Positions 6,657 through 13,881 of a stretch of DNA of 20,742 nt are shown here, piece by piece. The notes under the pieces were generated by a model. It was not told where the DNA came from, ran no database searches, and worked only from the letters and a program-made list of their open reading frames with translations. Made by a program: the position numbers and the translations under genes. The stretch spans positions 1-20,742 of the forward strand of contig CALBZE010000102.1 of NCBI GenBank assembly GCA_937889645.1, given 5' to 3'. Numbering within the stretch: position 1 is the stretch's first letter; each line of letters starts with the position of its first letter. This DNA is from an uncultured bacterium. GTDB taxonomy: Bacteria; Gemmatimonadota; Gemmatimonadetes; Longimicrobiales; RSA9.

Positions 6657-7778
6657 ATGCGGGTCTTCGCCGCGCTTCTGGTCGTCGCGGGCGCCGCGGT
6701 GTTTCTCCTGGCCCGGTGCGTCGAGGACACCGGCACGGAGCTGCGCGGGAGCGCGGCGTTGCGGATCGAGGCGTCGCTGGTCGACCTGTCGCCCGGAGAC
6801 ACGGCGCGGCTCATGGTCGGCGCCTGGAACGCGGACGGCAAGCCGATCCCGTTCAAGCGCGTCAAATGGTGGAGTTCCGACCCCGAGATTGCGATCGTCG
6901 ACTCCGAGGGTCTGATCACCGGCGTCGCCGCTGGTTCGGCGTGGGTCGGCGCGGTGCTCGGGCGCGTGCGCGACTCGGTGTCGGTCACGGTCGGGCCCGC
7001 GATCCTCGTCGGAGCGGGCGACATCGCGTCGTGCGACGTCGAGGGCGACGAGGAGACGGCCAGGCTCCTGGACAGGATCCCGGGCACGGTCTTCACGACG
7101 GGCGACAACGCGTATCCGGACGGGACGGCGCAGGAATTCGCCGACTGCTATCACCCGAGCTGGGGGCGTCACAAGCACCGTACGCGTCCGAGCATAGGGA
7201 ATCACGATTATCGCACGGACCGGGGCGGGCCGTATTACGAGTATTTCGGCGCGGCCGCCGGCCCCGCGGGGAAGGGGTATTACAGCTACGACCTCGGCGG
7301 CTGGCACATCGTGGTGTTGAACAGCGAGACGGCGAAACAGTCGGATCCCGAGCAGCTCGCATGGCTGCGCGAAGACCTGGCCGCCCACCCCGCCCGCTGC
7401 ATCCTCGCCTATTGGCACCATCCGCTCTTCAGTTCGCTGAGCTACGGCGGGACCGCAGGGATGAAGCCGTACTGGGAGGCGCTCTACGAGGCGGGCGCGG
7501 AGATCGTGCTGAACGGCCACGATCATTTCTACGAACGGTACGCACCCCAGACGCCGTCCGGCGAGCCGGACCCGGAGCGGGGGATCCGGCAGTTCGTGGT
7601 CGGCACGGGTGGGCAGAGGCCGGCGTGGTCGCCGAACTCGCCGCCGAACCGCGAGGTCCACGATGGCAAGACGAACGGCGTGCTGAAGCTGTCGCTGTTC
7701 CGTGACCATTACACGTGGGAGTTCATCCCCGCGGGGAACGGCACTTTCACGGACAAGGGTCGGGGAGAGTGCCATTGA
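6657..7778 (+). CDS. Secreted or membrane-anchored metallophosphatase with Big_2 Ig-like domain
   Basis: A 373-aa exported phosphoesterase. A hydrophobic N-terminus (residues 4-19) ends at C21, but the arginine before it makes a lipobox doubtful. A bacterial Ig-like (Big_2) domain spans about 36-112 (WWSSDPEIAIVDSEGLITGVAAGSA is its typical core). The metallophosphatase domain follows with GD (121-122), GDN (149-151), GNHD (181-184), WHHP (253-256) and NGHDH (286-290). All are the two-metal ligand motifs of the calcineurin/purple-acid-phosphatase-like fold. I chose the ATG at 6657 because GAAGGGAGGGG precedes it and the signal begins there; an upstream in-frame ATG at 6474 would add 61 Arg-rich residues. 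It likely hydrolyses extracellular phosphoesters. The precise substrate is unknown. It diverges from the hydroxylase operon. Confidence 0.9.
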   Translation: MRVFAALLVVAGAAVFLLARCVEDTGTELRGSAALRIEASLVDLSPGDTARLMVGAWNADGKPIPFKRVKWWSSDPEIAIVDSEGLITGVAAGSAWVGAVLGRVRDSVSVTVGPAILVGAGDIASCDVEGDEETARLLDRIPGTVFTTGDNAYPDGTAQEFADCYHPSWGRHKHRTRPSIGNHDYRTDRGGPYYEYFGAAAGPAGKGYYSYDLGGWHIVVLNSETAKQSDPEQLAWLREDLAAHPARCILAYWHHPLFSSLSYGGTAGMKPYWEALYEAGAEIVLNGHDHFYERYAPQTPSGEPDPERGIRQFVVGTGGQRPAWSPNSPPNREVHDGKTNGVLKLSLFRDHYTWEFIPAGNGTFTDKGRGECH

Positions 7779-8008
7779 CCGTAACGCGGCGGGTCGATGC
7801 GGCCGTCGCGTCGCCACGCCGGTCGGGACACCGGCCGCGGCACCGGGCGCGGGGCGACCGCACGGCGATCGCCGGCCTTTGACGCCGCAACGGCGCTCCC
7901 CCATATTCCAGCGCACCTCTGTGGGCGCCGTCGCGGCGTCCGACGGACCGGCCGTACCCCTCGTGCCCGTGGCGACCCGGGCCGCAATCCGTCGCCATTC
8001 GGATCCCG

Positions 8009-8629
8009 ATGAACCCATCCGCACCCGCGCCGAACGCGCCGATCATCGATGGTCTCGTCCTGTCCGCGGGGCGGTCGCGTCGCATGGGCCGGCCCAAGGC
8101 GCTGCTTCCCATCGACGACGAGACGTTCATCGAGCGGGCGGTCCGGGTGCTGATCGAGGGCGGCTGCCGCGCTGTCTTCGCCGTCGTCTCCGCAAACGGC
8201 GAGGAAGTGACGCGGCTCGCCGAGCGGGCGGGCGCGAAGATCGTCGTCAACCCCGACCCGGAGTCGGACCAGGCGACGTCGATCCGCCTCGGGCTGGAGG
8301 CGCTGGGCGACGATACGGAGGCGGTTGCGGTCCTGCCGGTCGACCACCCGCTCGTCGCGCCGGAGACGGTGCTTCAACTCCTGTCGACGTATCGCGCCGG
8401 GCGCCCGCCGATCGTGCGTCCGGTCTACTGCGGCGTGCCGGGGCACCCCGGGATCTTTTCGCGTCGCCTGTTCCCCGAACTCATGGAGGCGGACCTCCCC
8501 GAGGGCGCGCACAGCGTGGTCGAAGCGCATCGGGCCGAGGTCGTGGACGTCGAGGTCCGGGACATCGGGGTGACGGCGGACGTCGACTCGCCCGACGATT
8601 ACCGTCGCCTGGTGCAGGGGACGTGCTGA
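8009..8629 (+). CDS. MocA/MobA-like nucleotidyltransferase (molybdenum cofactor cytidylyltransferase)
   Basis: A 206-aa NTP-transferase predicted to transfer a nucleotide, probably CMP, onto Mo-molybdopterin to make the dinucleotide cofactor used by xanthine-dehydrogenase-family hydroxylases. The signature LSAGRSRRMGRPKALLP (18-34) is the nucleotide-binding loop. LPVDHP (109-114) is the metal-binding motif, and GHPGIFSRRLFPEL (145-158) is typical of the MocA group. The length fits the family. The stop codon overlaps the next start (TGATG), so translation is coupled to the XdhC-like gene. CTP rather than GTP preference is inferred from context. The ribosome-binding site before 8009 is weak. 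The 230 bp to the upstream metallophosphatase gene hold no feature I recognise. Confidence 0.9.
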   Translation: MNPSAPAPNAPIIDGLVLSAGRSRRMGRPKALLPIDDETFIERAVRVLIEGGCRAVFAVVSANGEEVTRLAERAGAKIVVNPDPESDQATSIRLGLEALGDDTEAVAVLPVDHPLVAPETVLQLLSTYRAGRPPIVRPVYCGVPGHPGIFSRRLFPELMEADLPEGAHSVVEAHRAEVVDVEVRDIGVTADVDSPDDYRRLVQGTC

Positions 8630-9585
8630 TGGCGCGCGGCCGGCGAGCAGGCGACGTCGTGACCGCGAGCGACGCGGCACGGGCAGCGCTCGCGGCGTAC
8701 GAGGGCGGCCCGGCGGCGGCCGTGGTGCTGCGGCTCGACGGCGCGGGTACGGGGCGTCGCCTGCTGGTATTCGAGACCGGGGAGAGGCGCGGGTCGCTCG
8801 GGTCGTCGGCGCTGGACGCGGAGGCGACGTCGCTCGCGCGCCGGGCGCTCGAGGCGCGAGCCGCCTCCGGCGGCGCCGAGGTGGTGGAGGTGGCGGAGGG
8901 CGGGCGGCTCTACGTCGAAGTCCACGTTCCGCCCGAGGAGCTGGTCATCGTCGGCGCGGGGCACATCGCGGTGCCGCTCGCGCGGCTGGGGGTGATGCTC
9001 GGGTACCGGGTCACGGTGCTGGACGACCGGGAGGAGTTCGCGACGCCGGCGCGGTTTCCCGAGGAGGCGACGGTGCGGAGGATGGACTTCACGGACCCGT
9101 TCCGCGACGTCGCGATCGGCCCGCGGTCGCACGTCCTGCTGGTCACGCGAGCGCACAAGTACGACTTCGACTGTCTGCAACGGCTCCTCGCGGGCGACGT
9201 ACTGCCTCGCTACATCGGGATGATCGGCAGCCGGCGGCGGGTGCGGGCGGCGTTCCGGGCGCTGCTGGACGCGGGGATCCCGCGCGGGCGGGTGGCGCGG
9301 GTCTCCGCGCCGGTAGGGCTGGACATCGGCGCGGAGACGCCGGAGGAGATCGCGGTCAGCATCGCGGCGGAGCTCGTGGCGGTGCGGAGGATGGGGGCTG
9401 CGAGCATGGGGGCCGCCCTGGAGGGGCCGCGCGGCGCCCCCGGCGCCGGCGTGGACGAACGCGGCGATGTCGCGGCCGGCCCCGACGCTACCCGCGCCGA
9501 GCCCGCCGCGCACCGCGCGCCGCCCTCCCTCTCCACGAAGGAGCGCGTCCTCGATCGGCTGCTGCCGGAGGTGGACCATGGATGA
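8629..9585 (+). CDS. XdhC-like protein, Rossmann (C-terminal XdhC) domain
   Basis: A 318-aa chaperone-like factor for molybdenum hydroxylases; the family binds the Mo cofactor and helps insert the mature, sulfurated form. The Rossmann part is clear: VIVGAGHIAVPLA (107-118), VLDDREEF (130-137), YIGMIGSRRR (195-204) and GLDIGAETPEEIAVSI (230-245), all hallmark XdhC_C motifs. Residues 20-100 look like the trailing half of an XdhC/CoxI N-terminal domain, but without the usual GS.PR..G / GGGC motif, which is encoded in the next gene instead. An Ala/Pro-rich extension follows residue 258. The start overlaps the MocA-like stop (TGATG) and the 3' end overlaps the next gene by 8 bp. A role with the hydroxylase encoded nearby is inferred from position. 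Confidence 0.92.
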   Translation: MARGRRAGDVVTASDAARAALAAYEGGPAAAVVLRLDGAGTGRRLLVFETGERRGSLGSSALDAEATSLARRALEARAASGGAEVVEVAEGGRLYVEVHVPPEELVIVGAGHIAVPLARLGVMLGYRVTVLDDREEFATPARFPEEATVRRMDFTDPFRDVAIGPRSHVLLVTRAHKYDFDCLQRLLAGDVLPRYIGMIGSRRRVRAAFRALLDAGIPRGRVARVSAPVGLDIGAETPEEIAVSIAAELVAVRRMGAASMGAALEGPRGAPGAGVDERGDVAAGPDATRAEPAAHRAPPSLSTKERVLDRLLPEVDHG

Positions 9586-9919
9586 CGTGGTCGTGCAGCG
9601 GGCGGTGGTGGAGGCGGTGCGGAGCGGGCGCGCGGTCGCGCTCGCGACGGTGGTCGGGACGAAGGGGTCGGTGCCGCGGCACGTCGGGAGCAAGATGGTG
9701 ATCGAGCCGGGCGCGGGGCTGGTCGGCACGATCGGCGGCGGCTGCGGCGAAGCGGATGTGATCGCGGCGGCGGAGGAGGTCGTGCGCACGGGCGAGCCGC
9801 GGCTCGTGCGCGTGGAGCTGCTGGACTCGATCGACTCGTGGAGTCCGGCGGTCTGCGGCGGAGTCATGGAAGTCTTCGTCGAACCCATCACCCCGGAAGA
9901 GGATGTGGAAGCGGTATAA
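9578..9919 (+). CDS. Stand-alone XdhC/CoxI-domain protein
   Basis: A 113-aa protein consisting only of the XdhC_CoxI N-terminal domain. It shows the family motifs TVVGTKGSVPRHVGSKM and GTIGGGCGEADVI, whose cysteine is conserved in Mo-cofactor-binding XdhC proteins. A second typical CGG occurs near the end (AVCGGVMEVFVEP). In classical XdhC this domain precedes the Rossmann domain in one chain; here it is a separate downstream gene. The start at 9578 overlaps the preceding stop (the two share 8 bp), and its TAA at 9917-9919 lies inside the dehydrogenase gene. Both overlaps point to translational coupling. It probably works as a complex with the preceding protein in cofactor delivery. Confidence 0.88.
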   Translation: MDDVVVQRAVVEAVRSGRAVALATVVGTKGSVPRHVGSKMVIEPGAGLVGTIGGGCGEADVIAAAEEVVRTGEPRLVRVELLDSIDSWSPAVCGGVMEVFVEPITPEEDVEAV

Positions 9920-11132
9920 TGCGTTCCTGCGGAAGGCGCCGGAGCTGACGGTCCACTGGCGGGACGAGAAGACGGGCGCGCGGGCGTGGCTGGTGATCAA
10001 CTCGCTGCGGGGCGGCGCGGCCGGCGGCGGCACGAGGATGCGTCCCGGGATCACGGACCGGGAGGTCGTCTACCTGGCGAAGGCGATGGACCTGAAGTTC
10101 TCGCTCTCCGGCCCGGCGATCGGGGGCGCGAAGACGGGGATCGACTTCGACCCGACGGACCCGCGCAAGGCCGAGGTCCTGGAGCGCTGGTACCGTGCGA
10201 TCATGCCGTACCTGCGCAACCTGTACGGCACGGGCGGGGACCTGAACGTGGACGAGGTGCTGGAGGTCATCCCCACCTTCCAGCGACTGGGGCTACACCA
10301 CCCGCAGGAGGGGGTGGTGCGGGGGCACTTCGTCCCGGATGGCGATCGGTTCGACCGCATCATTCGCAACCTGCAGGCGGGTGTCGAGGCGCCGGTCGCG
10401 GAGCCGCTCGGCGTGGCGGGGCTGAGGCTGACCGTGTCGGACATGATCACGGGGTACGGCGTCGCGCGGGCGGTCGAGCACTTCTACGCGCGGCGCGGCA
10501 GGTCGCTGGAAGGGGTGCGCGTCCTGCTCGAGGGGTTCGGGAACGTGGGCGCTGCATGCGGCGTCTTCCTGGCGCGGGCCGGCGCGCGGATCGTCGGGAT
10601 CTCGGACGCGCGGTCGGCGCTGGTCGCACCGGACGGCCTCTGCGCCGCGGAGGTCGAGGACCTGATGCGTCGCCGGGAGAACAAACTGCTCCCGGCCGAT
10701 CCGCGAAAGCTGCCCGAGGCGGAGCGGGACCGGTTCGACGACACGCCGGCCGAGGTCTTCGTCTGCGCGGCGGTCTCGGGCTCGCTCACGCCGGAGCGGC
10801 TGGACCGGCTCGCCGCGGCGGGCGTGGACGTAATCGCGAGCGGCGCGAACCATCCGTTCCGGGAGACGCGGCTGGGCTCGACGCGCGTCGCGCAGCGGGC
10901 GGACCGTCGCTTCTCGGTCCTGGCGGACATCCTGGCGAACTGCGGGATGGCGCGGACGTTCAGCTACCTGATGGAGGACGGCGCGCGCCCCGAGGCCGGG
11001 CCGATCTTCGAGGCCGTGGATCGGACGATCGAGGACACGCTGGACGAGGTGCTCGACCGGAACGGCCGCCGCGTCACAGGTCTGCTCGGGGCCACCTTGG
11101 GCCTCGGACTGGACCGCGTCGGCGCTCCCTGA
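9903..11132 (+). CDS. Glu/Leu/Phe/Val dehydrogenase family protein
   Basis: A 409-aa NAD(P)-dependent amino acid dehydrogenase, interconverting an amino acid and its 2-oxo acid plus ammonia. The substrate-binding domain shows GGGTRMRPG (41-49), K65 in AMDLKFS, K77 in GPAIGGAKTGID, and D113 in GGDLNVDE. These match the glycine-rich region and catalytic Lys/Asp of the family. The Rossmann domain has LEGFGNVGAA (209-218) and a following ISDA. Some spots depart from classical GdhA: VIASGANHPF replaces the usual EGAN.P, and DILANCGMA replaces DILANAGG. It may therefore not be a true glutamate dehydrogenase. The ATG at 9903 follows GGAAGAGG and overlaps the XdhC-domain gene by 17 bp. Its 3' end overlaps a convergent small gene by 59 bp. 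Substrate is undetermined. Confidence 0.93.
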   Translation: MWKRYNAFLRKAPELTVHWRDEKTGARAWLVINSLRGGAAGGGTRMRPGITDREVVYLAKAMDLKFSLSGPAIGGAKTGIDFDPTDPRKAEVLERWYRAIMPYLRNLYGTGGDLNVDEVLEVIPTFQRLGLHHPQEGVVRGHFVPDGDRFDRIIRNLQAGVEAPVAEPLGVAGLRLTVSDMITGYGVARAVEHFYARRGRSLEGVRVLLEGFGNVGAACGVFLARAGARIVGISDARSALVAPDGLCAAEVEDLMRRRENKLLPADPRKLPEAERDRFDDTPAEVFVCAAVSGSLTPERLDRLAAAGVDVIASGANHPFRETRLGSTRVAQRADRRFSVLADILANCGMARTFSYLMEDGARPEAGPIFEAVDRTIEDTLDEVLDRNGRRVTGLLGATLGLGLDRVGAP

Positions 11133-11412
11133 TCCGCTTGCGGCGGACGGGCTCGGGGAGACGTCGCAGGCGTCGCCACTCCTCCCATCGGCGGAGCCGC
11201 TGCAGGTCGTCGACCGGGCCGTCCTCTTCCGTGAGGCCGGTCTCCCGCTTGAACTGCCGCCATTCCATGTAGGCGTCGACCAGCCGGCCGGGCCGGTATG
11301 GCCCGCGCATCTCGAAGTCGTAGTCGTGCAGCTCGGAGTATGCGGAGCGGGGGGAAAGGAACCCCAGCCGCAAGTACCGACGCGGCAGCCGGAACCCGTC
11401 GTCGTACGGCAT
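11074..11412 (-). CDS. Small hypothetical protein, charged and aromatic-rich
   Basis: A 112-aa protein I do not recognise. The first 75 residues have a protein-like mix rather than a shadow-frame composition: LPRRYLRLGFLSPRSAYSE, YDFEMRGPYRPG, then an aromatic and acidic stretch around VDAYMEWRQFKRETGLTEEDG. The C-terminal part becomes Arg-rich (RRKRIRERRR), where it overlaps the antiparallel dehydrogenase gene by 59 bp. The ATG at 11412 is preceded by GAGG six bases upstream. It diverges from the debranching enzyme gene across a 143-bp spacer. No membrane segment or signal peptide is visible. It is probably real, though the end could be a weak spot. Confidence 0.6.
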   Translation of the reverse strand: MPYDDGFRLPRRYLRLGFLSPRSAYSELHDYDFEMRGPYRPGRLVDAYMEWRQFKRETGLTEEDGPVDDLQRLRRWEEWRRLRRLPEPVRRKRIRERRRGPVRGPRWPRADL

Positions 11413-11555
11413 GCGTACCTCGTCGTTTGCGGGCCCGGTTCCCCGTCCGGCGCCGGGCCCGACGTAGGCGGAAACGGACGGTTCCGGAGAAGTCGAGGCA
11501 ACCGCCGTGCCTTCGCGTCGCGGGGTGGAACTCGTCTTGCCGCTCGGGCCCGACG

Positions 11556-13874
11556 ATGGCGGGACGACGCAAGGCGGAAGACCACGGCGCCGCGCCGGCT
11601 CACCGCAGTGCCGGGCTCGACCCGCACGGCCCGGTCGACGTCGTGCACCAGGGCTACACCGTCCTCATCTGTCGCCACGACGGCGCGATCGAGGGCGTCG
11701 GGCGGGAGGGGCTCTGGGACTACGACACCCGCATCCTTTCCCGACATCGGATACTCCTTTCCGGCGAGGCGCCCGGTCTCATCGGGAGCGGGACTCCCGA
11801 GCCGGAACGCTGGATCGCGCACCTGCGCGTGCCGCGCCCCGGCGGGACCGCCGAGGGGCCGCACCTGCCGCAGGACGCCCTGGAGCTCGTCGTCGCGCGT
11901 CGCATCGGCCGCGGGATGGCGGAGCGCCTCACCCTCCTCAACCATTCGATGACGCCGGCCGAGGCGGAGCTGCGGCTCGAGGTCGACGCGGATTTCGCGG
12001 ACGTGCAGGAGGCCGGCGCGCCGCGGCGGCAGCACGGGTGGGCGGAACGACGCTGGGACCCGGAGTCCGCCTGCCTGTCGATCGACTACCGCGCCGAGCA
12101 CGAGGGGCTCGAGGTGCGACGCGGTCTGCGCCTCCGCGTCGTGAGGGCGGAATCGCCGCCGTCGTACCAAGCCGGCGAGTTGCGGTTCGCGGTGTCGCTG
12201 CCGCCGCGCGGGAGCTGGGAGGCGACGCTGTCGTACGAGTCGTTCGTCGACGGCGCGTGGCGCATGCCGCTCCCGGCCTCCTCGCGCTCGGGCACCGCGC
12301 GCGACCGGCTGCGGCGACGCTGGCGCGCCCGGCGCGCGTCGCTCGACGCGTCGCACGCCGTGGTCGAGGGCGCGTTCGAGCAGGCGGCGGAGGACCTGTT
12401 CGCGCTCCGCGCCTGGGAGTACGACGTCGCCCCCGACGCCTGGTTCCCGATGGCCGGCGTGCCGACGTACACCGGGATCTTCGGCCGGGACTCACTCACC
12501 GCGGCGTGGCAGGGCGCGCTGATCGGCCCCGAGATGCTGCGCGGCGCGGTCGACGTCGTCGCGGCGACGCAGGCGACGAGCGACTCCGCGTTCCACGACC
12601 GCGAGCCGGGGAAGCTGATCCACGAGATCCGCCGCGGCCCGCTCTCCGAGCTGGGGATCATCCCCCAGCGCGCGTATTACGGCACCCAGACGACGCCGGC
12701 GATGTTCGTGCTGGCCCTCTCGGAGTTGTGGCACTGGACCGGCGACGACGGCGTGCTGCGCCGGCACGTGAACACGGCGCTCCGGACGTTCGAGTGGGCC
12801 GAGCGCTACGGCGACCGCGACGGCGACGGCTTCCTCGAGTACGTGCGCCGGTCTCCGCTCGGGCTGAAGAACCATGCGTGGAAGGACTCGGACGAGGCGA
12901 TCCGCTACCCCGACGGCACGCTGGTCGAGGACCCGATCGCGACGGTCGAGGAGCAGGCGTACCACTTCATCGCGCTGCAGCGGATGGCCGAGATCCTCGT
13001 CGCGCTGGGCGACGACGAGCTGGCCGCGGCGTTCCTGCGCCGGGCGCGTCGCCTGCGGCGGCAGTGGGACGAGGCGTTCTGGGTCGAGGACGACGGCTTC
13101 TACGCGATGGCGCTCGACCCGGAGAAGCGGCCGGTGCGCTCGATCGGCTCGAACGCGGGACACGCGCTTGCGGCTGGGATCGTGCCGGGGAGCCGGGCGC
13201 GCGCCGTCGCCGACCGGCTGATGGCGCCCGACCTCTTCAACGGCTGGGGCGTGCGCACGCTCTCGGCCGAGCACCCGTCGTACAACCCGCTCGGTTATCA
13301 CCTGGGCACGGTCTGGCCGGTCGAGAACGCGACCTTCGCGCTCGGCTTCAAGCGCTACGGGCTGGACGGCCACGTCGACCGGCTCGCGAGCGGAATGTTC
13401 GCCGCCGCGGAGCAATTCAGCCGCCATCGGCTCCCCGAGGCGCTGGGCGGCCACGGCGCCGACGAGTCGCCGATCCCGACGGTGTACCCCGGCGCGAACT
13501 CGCCGCAGGCGTGGAGCGCGAGCGCGGTGATCCAGCTCGTGCAGGTCCTGCTCGGGATCTACCCCTTCGCGCCCGCCAGGACGCTCCTCCTCCTCCGCCC
13601 GCGGCTCCCCGACTGGCTCGAGGAGGTCACGCTGCGCGGGGTGCGCGTCGGGCGCGCCCGCCTGTCGATCCGGTTCCGCCGGGAAAAGGACGGGAGTGCG
13701 GCGCACGAGGTGCTCGACCGGACGGGCGCGGTCCTGATCCTCGAAGTGCCGCCGCCCGACGCCGTCGAGAGAGTGGGGTGGATCGGGCGAGTCGAGCGCT
13801 GGCTGCTGGACCACGCGCCCGGGCGGCTGGCCCGGGCCGCCCGGATCGCGCTGGGGGACGACGAGACGCTGTGA
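11556..13874 (+). CDS. Amylo-alpha-1,6-glucosidase / glycogen-debranching-type enzyme
   Basis: A 772-aa glycoside hydrolase expected to remove alpha-1,6-linked branches from glycogen or related glucans in the cytoplasm. The N-terminal GDE_N-type beta-rich domain (about 25-270) has the family's opening pattern (GYTVLICRHDGAIEG, then GLWDYDTRILSRHRILLSG). The C-terminal (alpha/alpha)6 catalytic region (about 285-700) shows PTYTGIFGRDSLTAAW near 301-316, NHAWKDSDEAI near 439-449 (the WKDS.DAI motif with its conserved acidic residues) and LGTVWPVENA near 583. Length is normal for the bacterial family. The ATG at 11556 fits the domain start, with about 25 extra residues before it, but its ribosome-binding site is weak. 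It ends 7 bp from the convergent oxidase operon. Starch-like versus other substrates cannot be told apart. Confidence 0.9.
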   Translation: MAGRRKAEDHGAAPAHRSAGLDPHGPVDVVHQGYTVLICRHDGAIEGVGREGLWDYDTRILSRHRILLSGEAPGLIGSGTPEPERWIAHLRVPRPGGTAEGPHLPQDALELVVARRIGRGMAERLTLLNHSMTPAEAELRLEVDADFADVQEAGAPRRQHGWAERRWDPESACLSIDYRAEHEGLEVRRGLRLRVVRAESPPSYQAGELRFAVSLPPRGSWEATLSYESFVDGAWRMPLPASSRSGTARDRLRRRWRARRASLDASHAVVEGAFEQAAEDLFALRAWEYDVAPDAWFPMAGVPTYTGIFGRDSLTAAWQGALIGPEMLRGAVDVVAATQATSDSAFHDREPGKLIHEIRRGPLSELGIIPQRAYYGTQTTPAMFVLALSELWHWTGDDGVLRRHVNTALRTFEWAERYGDRDGDGFLEYVRRSPLGLKNHAWKDSDEAIRYPDGTLVEDPIATVEEQAYHFIALQRMAEILVALGDDELAAAFLRRARRLRRQWDEAFWVEDDGFYAMALDPEKRPVRSIGSNAGHALAAGIVPGSRARAVADRLMAPDLFNGWGVRTLSAEHPSYNPLGYHLGTVWPVENATFALGFKRYGLDGHVDRLASGMFAAAEQFSRHRLPEALGGHGADESPIPTVYPGANSPQAWSASAVIQLVQVLLGIYPFAPARTLLLLRPRLPDWLEEVTLRGVRVGRARLSIRFRREKDGSAAHEVLDRTGAVLILEVPPPDAVERVGWIGRVERWLLDHAPGRLARAARIALGDDETL

Positions 13875-13881
13875 GCGCCGC

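Noticed and set aside
7702..8628. Extension of the XdhC-like frame upstream into the MocA-like gene
   Set aside because: The frame is open but Arg-rich and lacks homology. The TGATG junction at 8627-8631 gives the natural start.
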